Source: a virus
Direction: 5' to 3' (one strand)
DNA: 64,000 nt
IMG/VR virus record: IMGVR_UViG_3300023202_000068
Span: 1 to 64,000 of that record
Below the pieces are notes generated by a model. It was not told the origin of the DNA. It did no database searches and saw only the letters and a list, made by a program, of their open reading frames with translations. Each line of letters begins with the position of its first letter. Within the stretch, counting starts at the first letter, position 1. The position numbers were made by a program, and so were the translations under genes. Of the stretch, positions 44,392 to 53,257 are shown piece after piece.

Positions 44392-44832
44392 ATGGATACT
44401 AAAACTATCTATGATCTTCTCAAAGAAGTTCGTGACGATCAGAAAGAGCATAATAAAGAGGCACAGGAAACCAGGGAGGCCCTGGTAAAACAAGGTGTCT
44501 CTATTGAAAACATCAAGTCTGATATTTCAGAGATGAAAGTTGTTGCGTCAAGAAACACTGATAATATTGAAGAACACATGCAGAGAACTTACCAAGTTGA
44601 AGTTGGTCAGGAAAAGATGTTTACAGAGCTAGAAAGGCTGCATGTAGATAACTTAAAACGCATTGAAGAGCTACAACTAGCTTATGTAAATGTAAAAGAA
44701 AGAGTGAATAAGCTTGAAGAGCCTCAAAAGGCCAAAGCTTGGTTAAAAAAAAACTATCTAGCGATAGCTAGTATATTAACTGCCACAGGAAGTCTTGTAG
44801 CATTAGCTAGCAAGGTCTTAGGTTGGTGGTAA
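44392..44832 (+). CDS. coiled-coil membrane protein (hemolysin XhlA/holin-like)
   Basis: A 146-residue protein: long coiled coil (about 1-105) and a single C-terminal membrane segment (YLAIASILTATGSLVALASKVL). This is the layout of XhlA-like proteins and of some tail or lysis accessory proteins. It lies right behind the tail tube and has a terminator after it. A role as holin partner or in the tail is possible. Confidence 0.6.
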   Translation: MDTKTIYDLLKEVRDDQKEHNKEAQETREALVKQGVSIENIKSDISEMKVVASRNTDNIEEHMQRTYQVEVGQEKMFTELERLHVDNLKRIEELQLAYVNVKERVNKLEEPQKAKAWLKKNYLAIASILTATGSLVALASKVLGWW

Positions 44833-44837
44833 CAAAG

Positions 44838-44858
44838 AGCCCATAGGGGCTTTTTTTG
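44838..44858 (+). terminator. Rho-independent terminator
   Basis: Stem AGCCC/GGGCT with 4-nt loop and T7 run, just past the 44832 stop. It closes the sheath-tube transcript. Confidence 0.8.
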
Positions 44859-44899
44859 TTTGGAGCGCAAAGGGTTGCGCTGTTTAGGAATGGGTAAAG

Positions 44900-45757
44900 A
44901 TGGCTGTAGAGTTAAAATGGCTTCGGCAAGGCCCAGTTGCATTTTCTGCAGATGGCGGCGCTGACGGTCTAGTAACAGTTGAGGATGTTCTATGCTTTAA
45001 AGTAAAGCAAGACATTGTCATATCTTCAGATACCCAGCCTAATCTCCAATTAGAAGTAAAGAGAGTCCTATCTCTTACCCAGCTCATAGTTGGTCCACGC
45101 TTCGACAGTAAAAACAGAAGAATAAATCAGTTAAATAAAAGAACAGATATTAGCGCCTACACAGTCGCTGACAATGCCTCCATACGTGCCAGCGAGCAGG
45201 ATAAGAAGTTTATCCCAACAGAAGACATGTGGAAGGCTGTGTACGAATTTGAGCCCACACTGGCCCTCAGAAACCTACTAGTAGACAAGGTTGGAAGTCC
45301 TCATTCTAATAAGAATCCATTGTGGACGGGCTTAACTGATGGTAACAACAACGCGGCTATCAATAATGATGGTAGTATTAATGTAAATATTGTAGAGGGT
45401 GGTGCAGCAGGCAGTAATATAGTATTTACAGATACTAGTGGTGAATTTACAGATACAACGGAAACACAGGTGGCGACGTATGTTTCTGATCAAAATAATA
45501 CAAGAATTACAAAATTTTTAGGGGAGGCACCTACCTTTGGTTGGTGGAGAATATATAAGAACGCAGTAAGTACTGTAAATCTTACAGTTTCTTTTAGAAC
45601 ATCTCCTTTTCAAAGAAATGGTGAATACGATCTGGAGATACCGGAAACACTGAGTGGCACCGACACATTGATCGTAACATTTCAAGCAGACAGGTATCGT
45701 AGCAATCTTTTAGGTAGTACGGCGTCTACTTTTGTAAGACTTGAGGGTGTAAAATAA
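44900..45757 (+). CDS. tail-associated structural protein
   Basis: A 285-residue beta-rich protein with an N-terminal globular part (to about 130) and a C-terminal sandwich-like part (about 160-285). It has no late-type motif directly upstream and a modest GGAATGGG site. Location between tube and fibre genes suggests a fibre, baseplate or tail decoration component. Family not recognised. Confidence 0.55.
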   Translation: MAVELKWLRQGPVAFSADGGADGLVTVEDVLCFKVKQDIVISSDTQPNLQLEVKRVLSLTQLIVGPRFDSKNRRINQLNKRTDISAYTVADNASIRASEQDKKFIPTEDMWKAVYEFEPTLALRNLLVDKVGSPHSNKNPLWTGLTDGNNNAAINNDGSINVNIVEGGAAGSNIVFTDTSGEFTDTTETQVATYVSDQNNTRITKFLGEAPTFGWWRIYKNAVSTVNLTVSFRTSPFQRNGEYDLEIPETLSGTDTLIVTFQADRYRSNLLGSTASTFVRLEGVK

Positions 45758-45769
45758 GATAAGAATGTT

Positions 45770-45777
45770 AATCTTTA
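45770..45777 (+). promoter_or_regulatory. AATCTTTA late promoter-like motif
   Basis: Only 15 nt before the ATG at 45793, the shortest spacing of the set. Confidence 0.55.
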
Positions 45778-45792
45778 GTGTAAGAGGTACAT

Positions 45793-46131
45793 ATGGCTTT
45801 ACTAAATATAGACAGAAATTCACTCACTTTACAGGTTAAAGTAGGGGTTTTAGAGACATATAAACCGGATGAAGATATTGAGCACATTCACAAGGAAGTG
45901 GAAAAACTTAGAGATAAGTTTCAAAAAAACATGAAGCGCATTATTGGTAAAGGAAATCCTGCAGAGCTTCAGCAAGTTTTAAACACAGACGAGAAAAAGC
46001 TTAATAGGTGGACGACATACATAGAGAATACTTTTAGTAAACAGCTAAAAGAAATTCAACTAAGAATTGTTGATAAAAATAAGAAAATCTGTGGAAACTT
46101 TGAAGAAGCAGTTTTAAGCAAAGAAAAGTAG
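45793..46131 (+). CDS. hypothetical coiled-coil protein
   Basis: A 112-residue Lys/Glu-rich helical protein with a possible coiled coil (HIHKEVEKLRDKFQKNMKR). It lies upstream of the repeat-containing tail gene. Possible tail chaperone or fibre accessory; not recognised. Confidence 0.55.
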   Translation: MALLNIDRNSLTLQVKVGVLETYKPDEDIEHIHKEVEKLRDKFQKNMKRIIGKGNPAELQQVLNTDEKKLNRWTTYIENTFSKQLKEIQLRIVDKNKKICGNFEEAVLSKEK

Positions 46132-46157
46132 CACGAATACCATAAGGGAGGGTACAA

Positions 46158-47300
46158 GTGAACGATTTTGGGTTACTCATATCGCAGTATAATGCAGCAT
46201 TACCTACACTGACTGACGGTCAATATAGTGAACTGCAATTAGACTCACTAGGTCGCTTAGTTATTAGCGGTCGGTATCTTGAAGATGCCGCGCACACCAC
46301 GGGTGATGCTGGTCTCTTTATGTTGGCAGTTCGTAATGATACGGAAGGCTCTCTTGTTGACACTAATGGGGACTATGCTCCGTTACAAGTTGACAATCTA
46401 GGTCGATTACGTGTTATTACAGACATTGATAATGTTAATATTGACTTTAACTCAGAAAAAGCTGAAGACAGTGCTCACCAAGACGGTGATATCGGTTCTT
46501 TTATGCTTGCTGTTCGTCGTGACACACGACCAACAGATGCAGCAGTTTCAGCCGATGGTGATTACGCAGCATTCAGTGTAAACGCAAGTGGTGAACTTTA
46601 TGTAAAAGACACTGATGCACTTACTGAGTTGCAAGGTATTGGTACTACATTAGATAGTATAGATACAGCAATTGGAAATGTTGAAACAGATATTGGAAAT
46701 ATCGATAGTAATATCGGAACTATCAATGCTAACATTTCTGCATTAACCAAAGACGAAGATGCCCCTCACTCAAGCGGTGATTCTGGTATTATGGCTTTGG
46801 CTATTAGAAACGATAGTGATGTAGACCTTACAAATGCTGACCTAGATTATTCAGGTATTGCAGTTGACAGTGTAGGTCGTGTAAAAGTTGTTGGTAGCCT
46901 TACTTTTGAAGCTTTGGGTACAGAAACTTTTACAGTTACTGATGCACTTGCTGCTGGTGGTGACGGTCTTGAAACTATTACAGCCGCTGCTACACCTTGG
47001 ATTACAGTTGCTTCTGTTTCTGTTGCCAACGGCGAACTTGCATATGTATACGGATGGCAATGGGCTTGTGATCAAAACGCTCAAGCAAGGCTTGTTACCA
47101 ATGACGGTGTAAACACAGTTTACTACAAAACCGACATTAATAGTTCTGCACAACCTGGTAAGGACGAGCATTGGGGTGAAGGTGGGAGAATTGAAATCCC
47201 AGGTGCCGCAAGCTTAGAGCTTCGACTTCAAATTAAGAAGAGAAGTGTGCCTGGCGGTAATGCACAGGGAACTGGCTCAATTCACTTAAGAGTTGCATAA
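46158..47300 (+). CDS. tail fibre-like protein with three repeats
   Basis: A 380-residue protein with three related units: DAAHTTGDAGLFMLAVRNDT, DSAHQDGDIGSFMLAVRRDT and DAPHSSGDSGIMALAIRNDS, each followed by a DYAPLQVDNLGRL-type strand. A coiled-coil-like spacer (about 155-195) and a C-terminal beta domain follow. Such units occur in phage tail fibre and baseplate proteins. GTG start with a GGGAGG site. Confidence 0.75.
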   Translation: MNDFGLLISQYNAALPTLTDGQYSELQLDSLGRLVISGRYLEDAAHTTGDAGLFMLAVRNDTEGSLVDTNGDYAPLQVDNLGRLRVITDIDNVNIDFNSEKAEDSAHQDGDIGSFMLAVRRDTRPTDAAVSADGDYAAFSVNASGELYVKDTDALTELQGIGTTLDSIDTAIGNVETDIGNIDSNIGTINANISALTKDEDAPHSSGDSGIMALAIRNDSDVDLTNADLDYSGIAVDSVGRVKVVGSLTFEALGTETFTVTDALAAGGDGLETITAAATPWITVASVSVANGELAYVYGWQWACDQNAQARLVTNDGVNTVYYKTDINSSAQPGKDEHWGEGGRIEIPGAASLELRLQIKKRSVPGGNAQGTGSIHLRVA

Positions 47301-47303
47301 TCT

Positions 47304-47336
47304 AGTAGGAGAGTTAAGCTCTCCTACTGATTTTTT
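47304..47336 (+). terminator. Rho-independent terminator
   Basis: 10-bp stem AGTAGGAGAG/CTCTCCTACT (47304-47313 and 47319-47328) and a T-rich tail. The next gene's ribosome site repeats AGTAGGAGA. Confidence 0.85.
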
Positions 47337-47354
47337 ATATTAGTAGGAGAAGAC

Positions 47355-47738
47355 ATGGGTCTATTAGAAGAACGCGCTGAACTAATCAAAGACGGTAAGT
47401 TTAAGCTTTCATTTTTTAAAAAGTTTTATGAACAAATGCAGTGGACAAGGGTACCAAGACAACTTGGCCCTAAGCACCCTGCATTTTTTTATTATGGTAA
47501 ATACGAAGACAAGTTTAAAATTGTAAATATTCGTATTCGACCCACTATGTTTATGGTTGTTGAGGAAACAGTAAAAGGCTGTGACAAAAACGGCAATAAG
47601 CCTCCGACAAACTACAGAGGTCAAACATTTGAGTTTGGAACTACTGTTGAAGTAAAAATTGATGAAGCATTTCTTAAAAAAATAAAAGACCTGGCTCAAG
47701 CAGAAACAACAACTTCCATTCAAAAGGTTAGCTGGTAA
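47355..47738 (+). CDS. hypothetical tail-region protein
   Basis: A 127-residue basic protein, alpha then beta, with a good TAGGAGA site. It overlaps the next gene by TAATG. No recognised domain; the position suggests a fibre assembly or attachment role. Confidence 0.55.
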   Translation: MGLLEERAELIKDGKFKLSFFKKFYEQMQWTRVPRQLGPKHPAFFYYGKYEDKFKIVNIRIRPTMFMVVEETVKGCDKNGNKPPTNYRGQTFEFGTTVEVKIDEAFLKKIKDLAQAETTTSIQKVSW

Positions 47739-48073
47739 TGGCTGATTTTCAAGACTTTGACTTAGAACTACAAAACCTAAAAGGTAGTGAGCCTGAAAAA
47801 TTTAAAGCTCAAATACCTACTGCTGGTGCTGCTGTAACACTTACACCAGCAACAGGTCGTCCTGTAACACTTGCGTTTATAGACGTACCAAGTCGTCGTG
47901 ACCCAGACAATCCAAACGGCATAAACGATGCTGTAAAATATAGCATTGATGGTGGAAACACGTTTCTAACCCTTCTTGCCGGTGAATCTATATACATACC
48001 AGGTACCTTTACTGACTTACAACTTGATACTAATGCGAACGGCACCTGGTATCAAGCAATTCTTTGGAGTTAA
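47738..48073 (+). CDS. small beta-rich tail protein
   Basis: A 111-residue protein with jelly-roll-like strand spacing (VTLTPATGRPVTLAFIDVPS, YSIDGGNTFLTL, ESIYIPGTF). Comparable small proteins accompany phage fibres. It ends one base before the fibre gene. Confidence 0.6.
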   Translation: MADFQDFDLELQNLKGSEPEKFKAQIPTAGAAVTLTPATGRPVTLAFIDVPSRRDPDNPNGINDAVKYSIDGGNTFLTLLAGESIYIPGTFTDLQLDTNANGTWYQAILWS

Positions 48074-48074
48074 C

Positions 48075-49982
48075 ATGCCTGGGTTTTGGAATGCAGTAAA
48101 ACAAAAAATACAAACGGCACTAGAAACACCCTTTGACAATACTGGGTCTAGTCTTGTTAGTGAAGATGCAGAGAGTGCTATTAAAGAGGTTAGTACAAAT
48201 ACTGCAACTTCTGCATCTCCAGGTTTTACCTGGGGTGACGTAGGTTCTGCTACTGCCGGTACGTTTCTTGAAAACGACAGTGTTCAATCTAGTAACTCTG
48301 GACGACTAGTTCCCTTTGACGGCTTTATTACTGATTTTTTTATAAATAATGAAAGGTCTCAGGGTACAAAAATAATGGAGATCTTAAGAAGAAGACCTGC
48401 CCAAACAGGTACTTACACTCCAATTTTTCAAACAACCTTGGGTCCAGGGACACGAGTTGTAAGAGTACCTGTAAATGTAGCAGTGCTAGAAGAAGACGAG
48501 CTTGCAATTAGAGTTCAACCTGGTTCCGATAGATTTCAAAACCCAGTAGTTGGTTTAATTCTTAAAAACAACTCTGGTTCTGGTGCTGTTGGTGGGGTTT
48601 TTTTACAGACTGAAGATGAAGGTAGTCAAATTGAGGCTACCACTACAAAGTATAACTTTACAGGTGCTGGTGTAAGTGCAGTTTCAGATGGTAATGGAAA
48701 TGTAACCGTTGATGTACCTGGTGGTGGAGCAGGCTCAGGAGAGGCCAATACAGCCTCTAATCGCGGAACAGGCGAAGCCTTATTTGCTGCAAAAAGCGGT
48801 GTTGATTTAGAATTTAAGTCTTTAGTAGCAGGGTCAAATGTATCCCTTTCTTCCAATGGAGATACTGTTACAATTAATTCAAGTGGAGGCGGAGGTGGTG
48901 GTTCCTTTGCTGCTGCAAGAGTTGAGGCAAACGCTAACCTCTTAGAGTCTACTAACATTGCGAGTGTTACAAACCCATCTACAGGAAATTACACAGTAAC
49001 ATTTACGAGTCCTGCTGCAAATGCTAACTATCCAATAACAATGGGTATAGAACAAAACGCAGGCACTGATGATTACTTTGTAAGTTATACAAATGTAACG
49101 GTAAACGGATTTGATGTACAAGTTAGAGAGCAAGACGATGGTGGAGGCGGTGGTACTGCTGTAAATTCCGGCTTTAGTATAGATATTCCAGATCTATCAC
49201 CAGGTGGTGGCGGTGGGGGTGAGACCAATACAGCCTCTAATGCTGGCTCTGCATCTGATGCTGATATTTTCAAACAAAAGACTGGCGTAGATTTAGAGTT
49301 TAGAAGACTTACGTCTGGTGCCAATATAAGTATTACACAAAACGCTGATGACATAGTAATAGCCGCATCAGGGAGTGCTGGGGAGGTAAATACAGGAGTA
49401 AATGTTGGTGGTGGGTCCGAGGTATTTAGAGACAAGACTGGAACTGCACTTAACTTTCGAACAATAGTTGGAACTGGTGATATTAATGTAACTACAAGTG
49501 GAAATACCATTGAAGTTGGAGGTACTTTTCCAGTAGTTGACGCAAATACAAACAGGGTCGCAGAAGCTGGAGACGTAGCAGGGGGACAGTCGGTTTCTAC
49601 TACAGGTTTTGCAAACTTGAGCTTTGATACTTTTGCAAGCTCTGCTGTAGCTACAGCATCTGCAACAGGAGTGGCAATTAATGTTACTGGGTTTTATGAA
49701 ATTTCCTATGACTACTCTGCAAGCGGTGATTCTAATTCTAGATCAGAATCACAAGCACGGTTGTTTTTAAATGGCACTACTGTCATTTCACTGTCATTAA
49801 GGCCAGTTTACCACAGAACAACCGCTCAAGGTGCTGGCTCTGCTACTGCAGTAAGGTATTTACAGCTTTCATCTGGAGACACGATATCTCTACAGGCTCA
49901 AAGATCTGCAGGCGGTGCTCCGATCACTACAGAGCCAAATGGAACTATTTTAAGGGTAAAGTATTTAAGGAGTAGTGTGTAA
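48075..49982 (+). CDS. tail fibre with repeated motif and C1q-like tip
   Basis: A 635-residue fibre. Three repeats of about 50 residues share G-E-x-N-T-x-S/V-N, then F-x-x-K-S/T-G-x-x-L-x-F and a G-N/D-x-I/V end (begin near 214, 380 and 435). Gly-rich hinges (GGGGGG) lie between them. The C-terminal about 125 residues resemble a C1q/TNF-like trimeric head (FYEISYDYSASG, RLFLNGTTV, LQLSSGDTISLQA), a common receptor-binding tip. The ATG at 48075 is chosen; an upstream in-frame extension only overlaps the previous gene. Confidence 0.8.
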   Translation: MPGFWNAVKQKIQTALETPFDNTGSSLVSEDAESAIKEVSTNTATSASPGFTWGDVGSATAGTFLENDSVQSSNSGRLVPFDGFITDFFINNERSQGTKIMEILRRRPAQTGTYTPIFQTTLGPGTRVVRVPVNVAVLEEDELAIRVQPGSDRFQNPVVGLILKNNSGSGAVGGVFLQTEDEGSQIEATTTKYNFTGAGVSAVSDGNGNVTVDVPGGGAGSGEANTASNRGTGEALFAAKSGVDLEFKSLVAGSNVSLSSNGDTVTINSSGGGGGGSFAAARVEANANLLESTNIASVTNPSTGNYTVTFTSPAANANYPITMGIEQNAGTDDYFVSYTNVTVNGFDVQVREQDDGGGGGTAVNSGFSIDIPDLSPGGGGGGETNTASNAGSASDADIFKQKTGVDLEFRRLTSGANISITQNADDIVIAASGSAGEVNTGVNVGGGSEVFRDKTGTALNFRTIVGTGDINVTTSGNTIEVGGTFPVVDANTNRVAEAGDVAGGQSVSTTGFANLSFDTFASSAVATASATGVAINVTGFYEISYDYSASGDSNSRSESQARLFLNGTTVISLSLRPVYHRTTAQGAGSATAVRYLQLSSGDTISLQAQRSAGGAPITTEPNGTILRVKYLRSSV

Positions 49983-50800
49983 TGGCATTAATAATTAAAA
50001 ACACTACTAACACAGGAATATTTGTTCAAAAAACTGGTGATCTTATACCTTCACAAGATGAGCTTAGGATTGAACCTCAAAACTATGGTGATTACTCTAG
50101 TGCGGTTGAATTAGGAACGGATTCAGAAGACACTGACTTCACATCTGCTTTGCAAAGCGGTGATTTAGTTGTAAGCGATGGTGTAGAAGACTTTTCAGAA
50201 CCAGAGGGTATAAGGTATTTAAAAACACTAAGAAAAATAACAGTAAGTTTACAAAATACAATAGTAGAAAAAATTCTTTCTGGAATAGATTTTACTGGTT
50301 TAAATATAGACGTTACCACAAATAGCGGTCAAGTAACGGTAAACATTAACAGTGCGAGTAAAGTTTCTGGGGACCTCTACGTATTAAGTTTTAGTGAAAA
50401 CAGCACTACAAAAAATGAATATATTAATTCTGGTGTTGATGGTACAGGGTCAAACGAAACTCCCCATGTAATTCCTTTTCGCTCTAAGGTAATGGCGTAT
50501 ACATTTAGTAATTCAAATAGTGACTCAGATACTGATATTCAAATTTATAGTGTTGCTGAAAACAATGGAAATTCACCCACTACCCTAGAAGACACTTGGG
50601 TATTAAGAAACGCAAGAACTGCAAGAAAAACAAATTTTTTAAGCGACGTAATTTTTGAAGCAGGGGATAAGGTTACGGTTTACTTTAGAGATAGGGGCTC
50701 TAACCCAAGTGATGTTGTTTTTAAAATATACCTGAAAATTTTAGAAGAAAGTAGTGTAAACAATATTGAAACGTGGAGCGGAGACATCGAGCCAGAGTAA
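49982..50800 (+). CDS. fibre-associated structural protein
   Basis: A 272-residue Ser/Asn/Thr-rich beta protein starting at TAATG. The N-terminal strand set (LIIKNTTNTGIFVQKTGDLI) and that of the next gene (IIKIKNDSGQAQTISGSVL) look alike, so the two may share a fibre-attachment domain. Function inferred from position. Confidence 0.6.
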   Translation: MALIIKNTTNTGIFVQKTGDLIPSQDELRIEPQNYGDYSSAVELGTDSEDTDFTSALQSGDLVVSDGVEDFSEPEGIRYLKTLRKITVSLQNTIVEKILSGIDFTGLNIDVTTNSGQVTVNINSASKVSGDLYVLSFSENSTTKNEYINSGVDGTGSNETPHVIPFRSKVMAYTFSNSNSDSDTDIQIYSVAENNGNSPTTLEDTWVLRNARTARKTNFLSDVIFEAGDKVTVYFRDRGSNPSDVVFKIYLKILEESSVNNIETWSGDIEPE

Positions 50801-50823
50801 TGATGATGATAATGATGATGACT
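50800..50823 (+). repeat. ATGATGATG trinucleotide repeat between two fibre genes
   Basis: Two 12-bp copies of the same ATGATGATG-based unit between the stop at 50800 and the next start. Every frame is crowded with starts and stops. Confidence 0.6.
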
Positions 50824-50833
50824 AGGGGTTTTT

Positions 50834-51517
50834 ATGAGAATAATTAAGATTAAAAATGATTCAGGACAAGCTCAAACAATATCTGGCTCAGTTTTAGCCG
50901 ACCAAGATGTTATAAACTTTAACACGTACCGTGAGTTGGAAGATTTTAGAAATAACTCTAGCTATATTGAAATGGTTAGTAATCAAAATTTTATAGTCCA
51001 AAACGCTGAAGGCGATATATCATCAATATCCGAAGCTTTAGCGTGGCTATTTCAAGATAACCCAAGTGATGTTAAAATTATTGATCAAGTTTCATCTAGT
51101 GCATTTGCTTCAAAATCAATCGGTGAAAAAAGGCTTTTTAAACGAGTTCATGGTGTAAAGACTACCCTATCTGGAGATACTGTTGTAGATATTGTTATCC
51201 CATATAATGAGTGTAAAGTCGATAAGATAGAAATATTGTGGGCACCAAAAGGCCTGACTGTTGACTTTAAAGTTTACGACACTCCTGCTGGAACAATTAC
51301 GTCTACGCTGGCGGCGACTGGATACACAGCCATTCCAAACTTTATGTTAAATCAATTTGGTTTCGACGTTGGTGTGGCTGAGGGTGAATTTCGGGAAGAG
51401 TCGAAGTATGATGCAGATTTAATAAAAGATATGAAGCTAGAGCTAACGATAAAAAATCCTGCAAATTTAACCGACGAAGTGTGTGTCAACTTTACCTTGC
51501 ACGAGCTTAAACTATGA
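50834..51517 (+). CDS. fibre-associated structural protein
   Basis: A 227-residue beta-rich protein; N-terminal about 70 residues resemble those of the gene before it, followed by a different C-terminal sandwich. Weak TAGGGG ribosome site. Overlaps the YiiX-like gene by ATGA. Confidence 0.58.
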   Translation: MRIIKIKNDSGQAQTISGSVLADQDVINFNTYRELEDFRNNSSYIEMVSNQNFIVQNAEGDISSISEALAWLFQDNPSDVKIIDQVSSSAFASKSIGEKRLFKRVHGVKTTLSGDTVVDIVIPYNECKVDKIEILWAPKGLTVDFKVYDTPAGTITSTLAATGYTAIPNFMLNQFGFDVGVAEGEFREESKYDADLIKDMKLELTIKNPANLTDEVCVNFTLHELKL

Positions 51518-52002
51518 AGGTCTCAGTAGATATCCTATTTAGTAAAAATGACAAGGTAGGTTCTAAACTGATTCAGTGGGGATCAAACCACCAGTATCCT
51601 CAAATAGAAAAGACACCAAGTCATGTTGCCGTCCTAATTAATAACAGGTGGGTTTTTGAATCAACTCTGTTTACAGGTATTAGAGTAATACCCTATAAGA
51701 AATGGCGTGAGATTAACACTGAGCTTTACAAATATCGACACTCAGAAATGGAATATAGCAAGGTTAAGTCTACATATAAAAAACTTCAAGATAAGAAGTA
51801 TGACTGGTCTGGAGTCTTATACTTAGGCATTATGCTTATGGCCAATAAGTTTTTTAAGAAGCCAATGCCTCAGACAAATAAATGGGAGGGTAAGGATCTT
51901 TACTTTTGTAGTGAAGCTGTGGCAACAATAATAGGCTTAAGTAATCATGCAATGAAAACACCTGTAGACGTGATGGTGTGGACTGATTACTTACTTAGAT
52001 AA
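51514..52002 (+). CDS. YiiX-like permuted papain (NlpC/P60-type) cysteine peptidase
   Basis: A 162-residue protein with a permuted papain-like catalytic set: PSHVAV (H37), VFEST (E49) and FCSEAV (C132). This is the YaeF/YiiX arrangement rather than classic NlpC/P60. Such enzymes cleave peptidoglycan peptides or lipid/amide bonds. It is the last gene of the fibre block and overlaps the convergent lysis block by 12 bp, so a cell-wall role during entry or lysis is plausible. Confidence 0.75.
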   Translation: MKVSVDILFSKNDKVGSKLIQWGSNHQYPQIEKTPSHVAVLINNRWVFESTLFTGIRVIPYKKWREINTELYKYRHSEMEYSKVKSTYKKLQDKKYDWSGVLYLGIMLMANKFFKKPMPQTNKWEGKDLYFCSEAVATIIGLSNHAMKTPVDVMVWTDYLLR

Positions 52003-52374
52003 CTGACCAGCTCCGTACACGGCAGCTCCTGTTGCCAATACACCCAATCCAAACCACAGCCACTTATTCTTCTCTGAGGCATTCTTGATATTATTAAGCC
52101 TTTTGTTTTGCTCAATACTTTCCTTCATCCAAAGATCTACTTGCTCATCTGATTTTTCAATCATCAAGTCCTTTAACTCAATTGTCTTTCTTAACTGAAC
52201 AATCTCACCTTCGGCGTCAGATAGGTTTTTTCGAGTTAAACCAAACTCTTTGTGACAATCGTTGTTGTACTGAAGCCTCTCAGAATCTAAACGTACAATT
52301 CCTGTTCTAGGATTGCACTCAGCAAAGACTAAAATAGGTTGAAAACTTAAAAGTATAGCTATTAAAAATTTCAT
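51991..52374 (-). CDS. secreted coiled-coil membrane protein, probable lysis (spanin-like)
   Basis: A 127-residue protein with an N-terminal signal peptide-like segment (to about 18; Cys at 20), a coiled coil (about 48-95) and a C-terminal hydrophobic segment (LWFGLGVLATGAAVYGA). The lipobox is not canonical. It is the last gene of a four-gene membrane-protein block and has an AAAGGAG site. An outer spanin-like role is inferred. Confidence 0.5.
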   Translation of the reverse strand: MKFLIAILLSFQPILVFAECNPRTGIVRLDSERLQYNNDCHKEFGLTRKNLSDAEGEIVQLRKTIELKDLMIEKSDEQVDLWMKESIEQNKRLNNIKNASEKNKWLWFGLGVLATGAAVYGAGQLSK

Positions 52375-52376
52375 AT

Positions 52377-52682
52377 CTACTCCTTTAAGTGCCAGTCTTC
52401 ATCAACATCTTCTGTAGTTCGACTTTCTCTTTTTTCGCGCAAAGCGTCGGCTTTAGCCTTGGCTTCTTCAGCGTCTTTCTTAAACTTCAGACGTTCTTCT
52501 TCAAGCTTTGAGTGATCAGTCTTAGCTTCTTCAAGACTTTTATTAGCTTGATGAGCTTGGTATTCGATATACAATTTAATGCCGATAGCAAGTAAACCAA
52601 GGGGCAGGATTACTAGAAACAATAGTTTACCTAGTAAGCCCTTTGACCATAGTTCAGCAATGTTATTGACTATCTTCTCCAT
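52377..52682 (-). CDS. membrane-anchored coiled-coil protein, possible inner spanin
   Basis: A 101-residue protein: membrane segment about 17-38 (LLGKLLFLVILPLGLLAIGI), then a long charged coiled coil. This is the topology of inner spanin (Rz-type) proteins. The ATG at 52682 has GAGGAG at 7 nt; the upstream TTG is rejected. It follows directly on the next gene of the block. Confidence 0.5.
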   Translation of the reverse strand: MEKIVNNIAELWSKGLLGKLLFLVILPLGLLAIGIKLYIEYQAHQANKSLEEAKTDHSKLEEERLKFKKDAEEAKAKADALREKRESRTTEDVDEDWHLKE

Positions 52683-53028
52683 CTTCAATCTCCTCTGCAG
52701 GCTTCATTCTATCAATCCACTCTTGTGGACAATCGATTAGTTCAAAACCACCATTGTCAACAGCTTCATGAAAGTTGCTTTGTAGAGTGTGACCTTGAAT
52801 AGGAAAGATAACTACAAATCCGTCAATGTAGTAAGTTCCATCTACACTGAATAGTGAAGTTTCGTAGCCTACAACCTGAAACACAGCCATGTCTTGTTCG
52901 CTCAAGTAGCAAGTGCCAACAGTTGATTCTGCTTGATACACAGCCTTAGCCTTAATAAAACCTAACACGAGTGTTACGGCTAAAACTAAACCTAGGAGAA
53001 CTATAGAGCCTTCTTTAAGCTTTTTCAT
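52663..53028 (-). CDS. single-pass membrane protein of lysis block
   Basis: A 121-residue protein with an N-terminal membrane segment (about 8-25, GSIVLLGLVLAVTLVLGF) and a soluble domain of beta type with two Cys. It overlaps both neighbours. Role unknown; possibly an antiholin or a lysis regulator. Confidence 0.5.
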   Translation of the reverse strand: MKKLKEGSIVLLGLVLAVTLVLGFIKAKAVYQAESTVGTCYLSEQDMAVFQVVGYETSLFSVDGTYYIDGFVVIFPIQGHTLQSNFHEAVDNGGFELIDCPQEWIDRMKPAEEIEDGEDSQ

Positions 53029-53257
53029 TTATACCTACTTTCTTGTCTGGGTCAGTGCTTCTTCGTAAGACGTAGACCGCACCTAAAGCACCGATAGCTG
53101 CTGCATACTCACTACCAGTAAAAGGAGCGAGCGTTAGCCCACCGATTTCTACACCACTTAAAATTAATTTTGTATTTACAACAATAAAGCCAACAACAAA
53201 AGCCGTCATAGTAGCCGACTTCTTGCCAGAACTATCCTTCAGAAGTAGATTGTTCAT
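53015..53257 (-). CDS. putative holin
   Basis: An 80-residue protein with two hydrophobic segments (MTAFVVGFIVVNTKLIL and AAAIGALGAVYVL) and charged ends (N-terminal KDSSGKK, C-terminal DPDKK). This matches small two-segment phage holins. Overlapping neighbours with spanin-like features support a lysis cassette. Confidence 0.55.
   Translation of the reverse strand: MNNLLLKDSSGKKSATMTAFVVGFIVVNTKLILSGVEIGGLTLAPFTGSEYAAAIGALGAVYVLRRSTDPDKKVGINEKA

Noticed and set aside
47976-48074. Upstream extension of the tail fibre gene
   Set aside because: Overlaps the preceding small tail gene; the ATG at 48075 directly follows that gene's stop.
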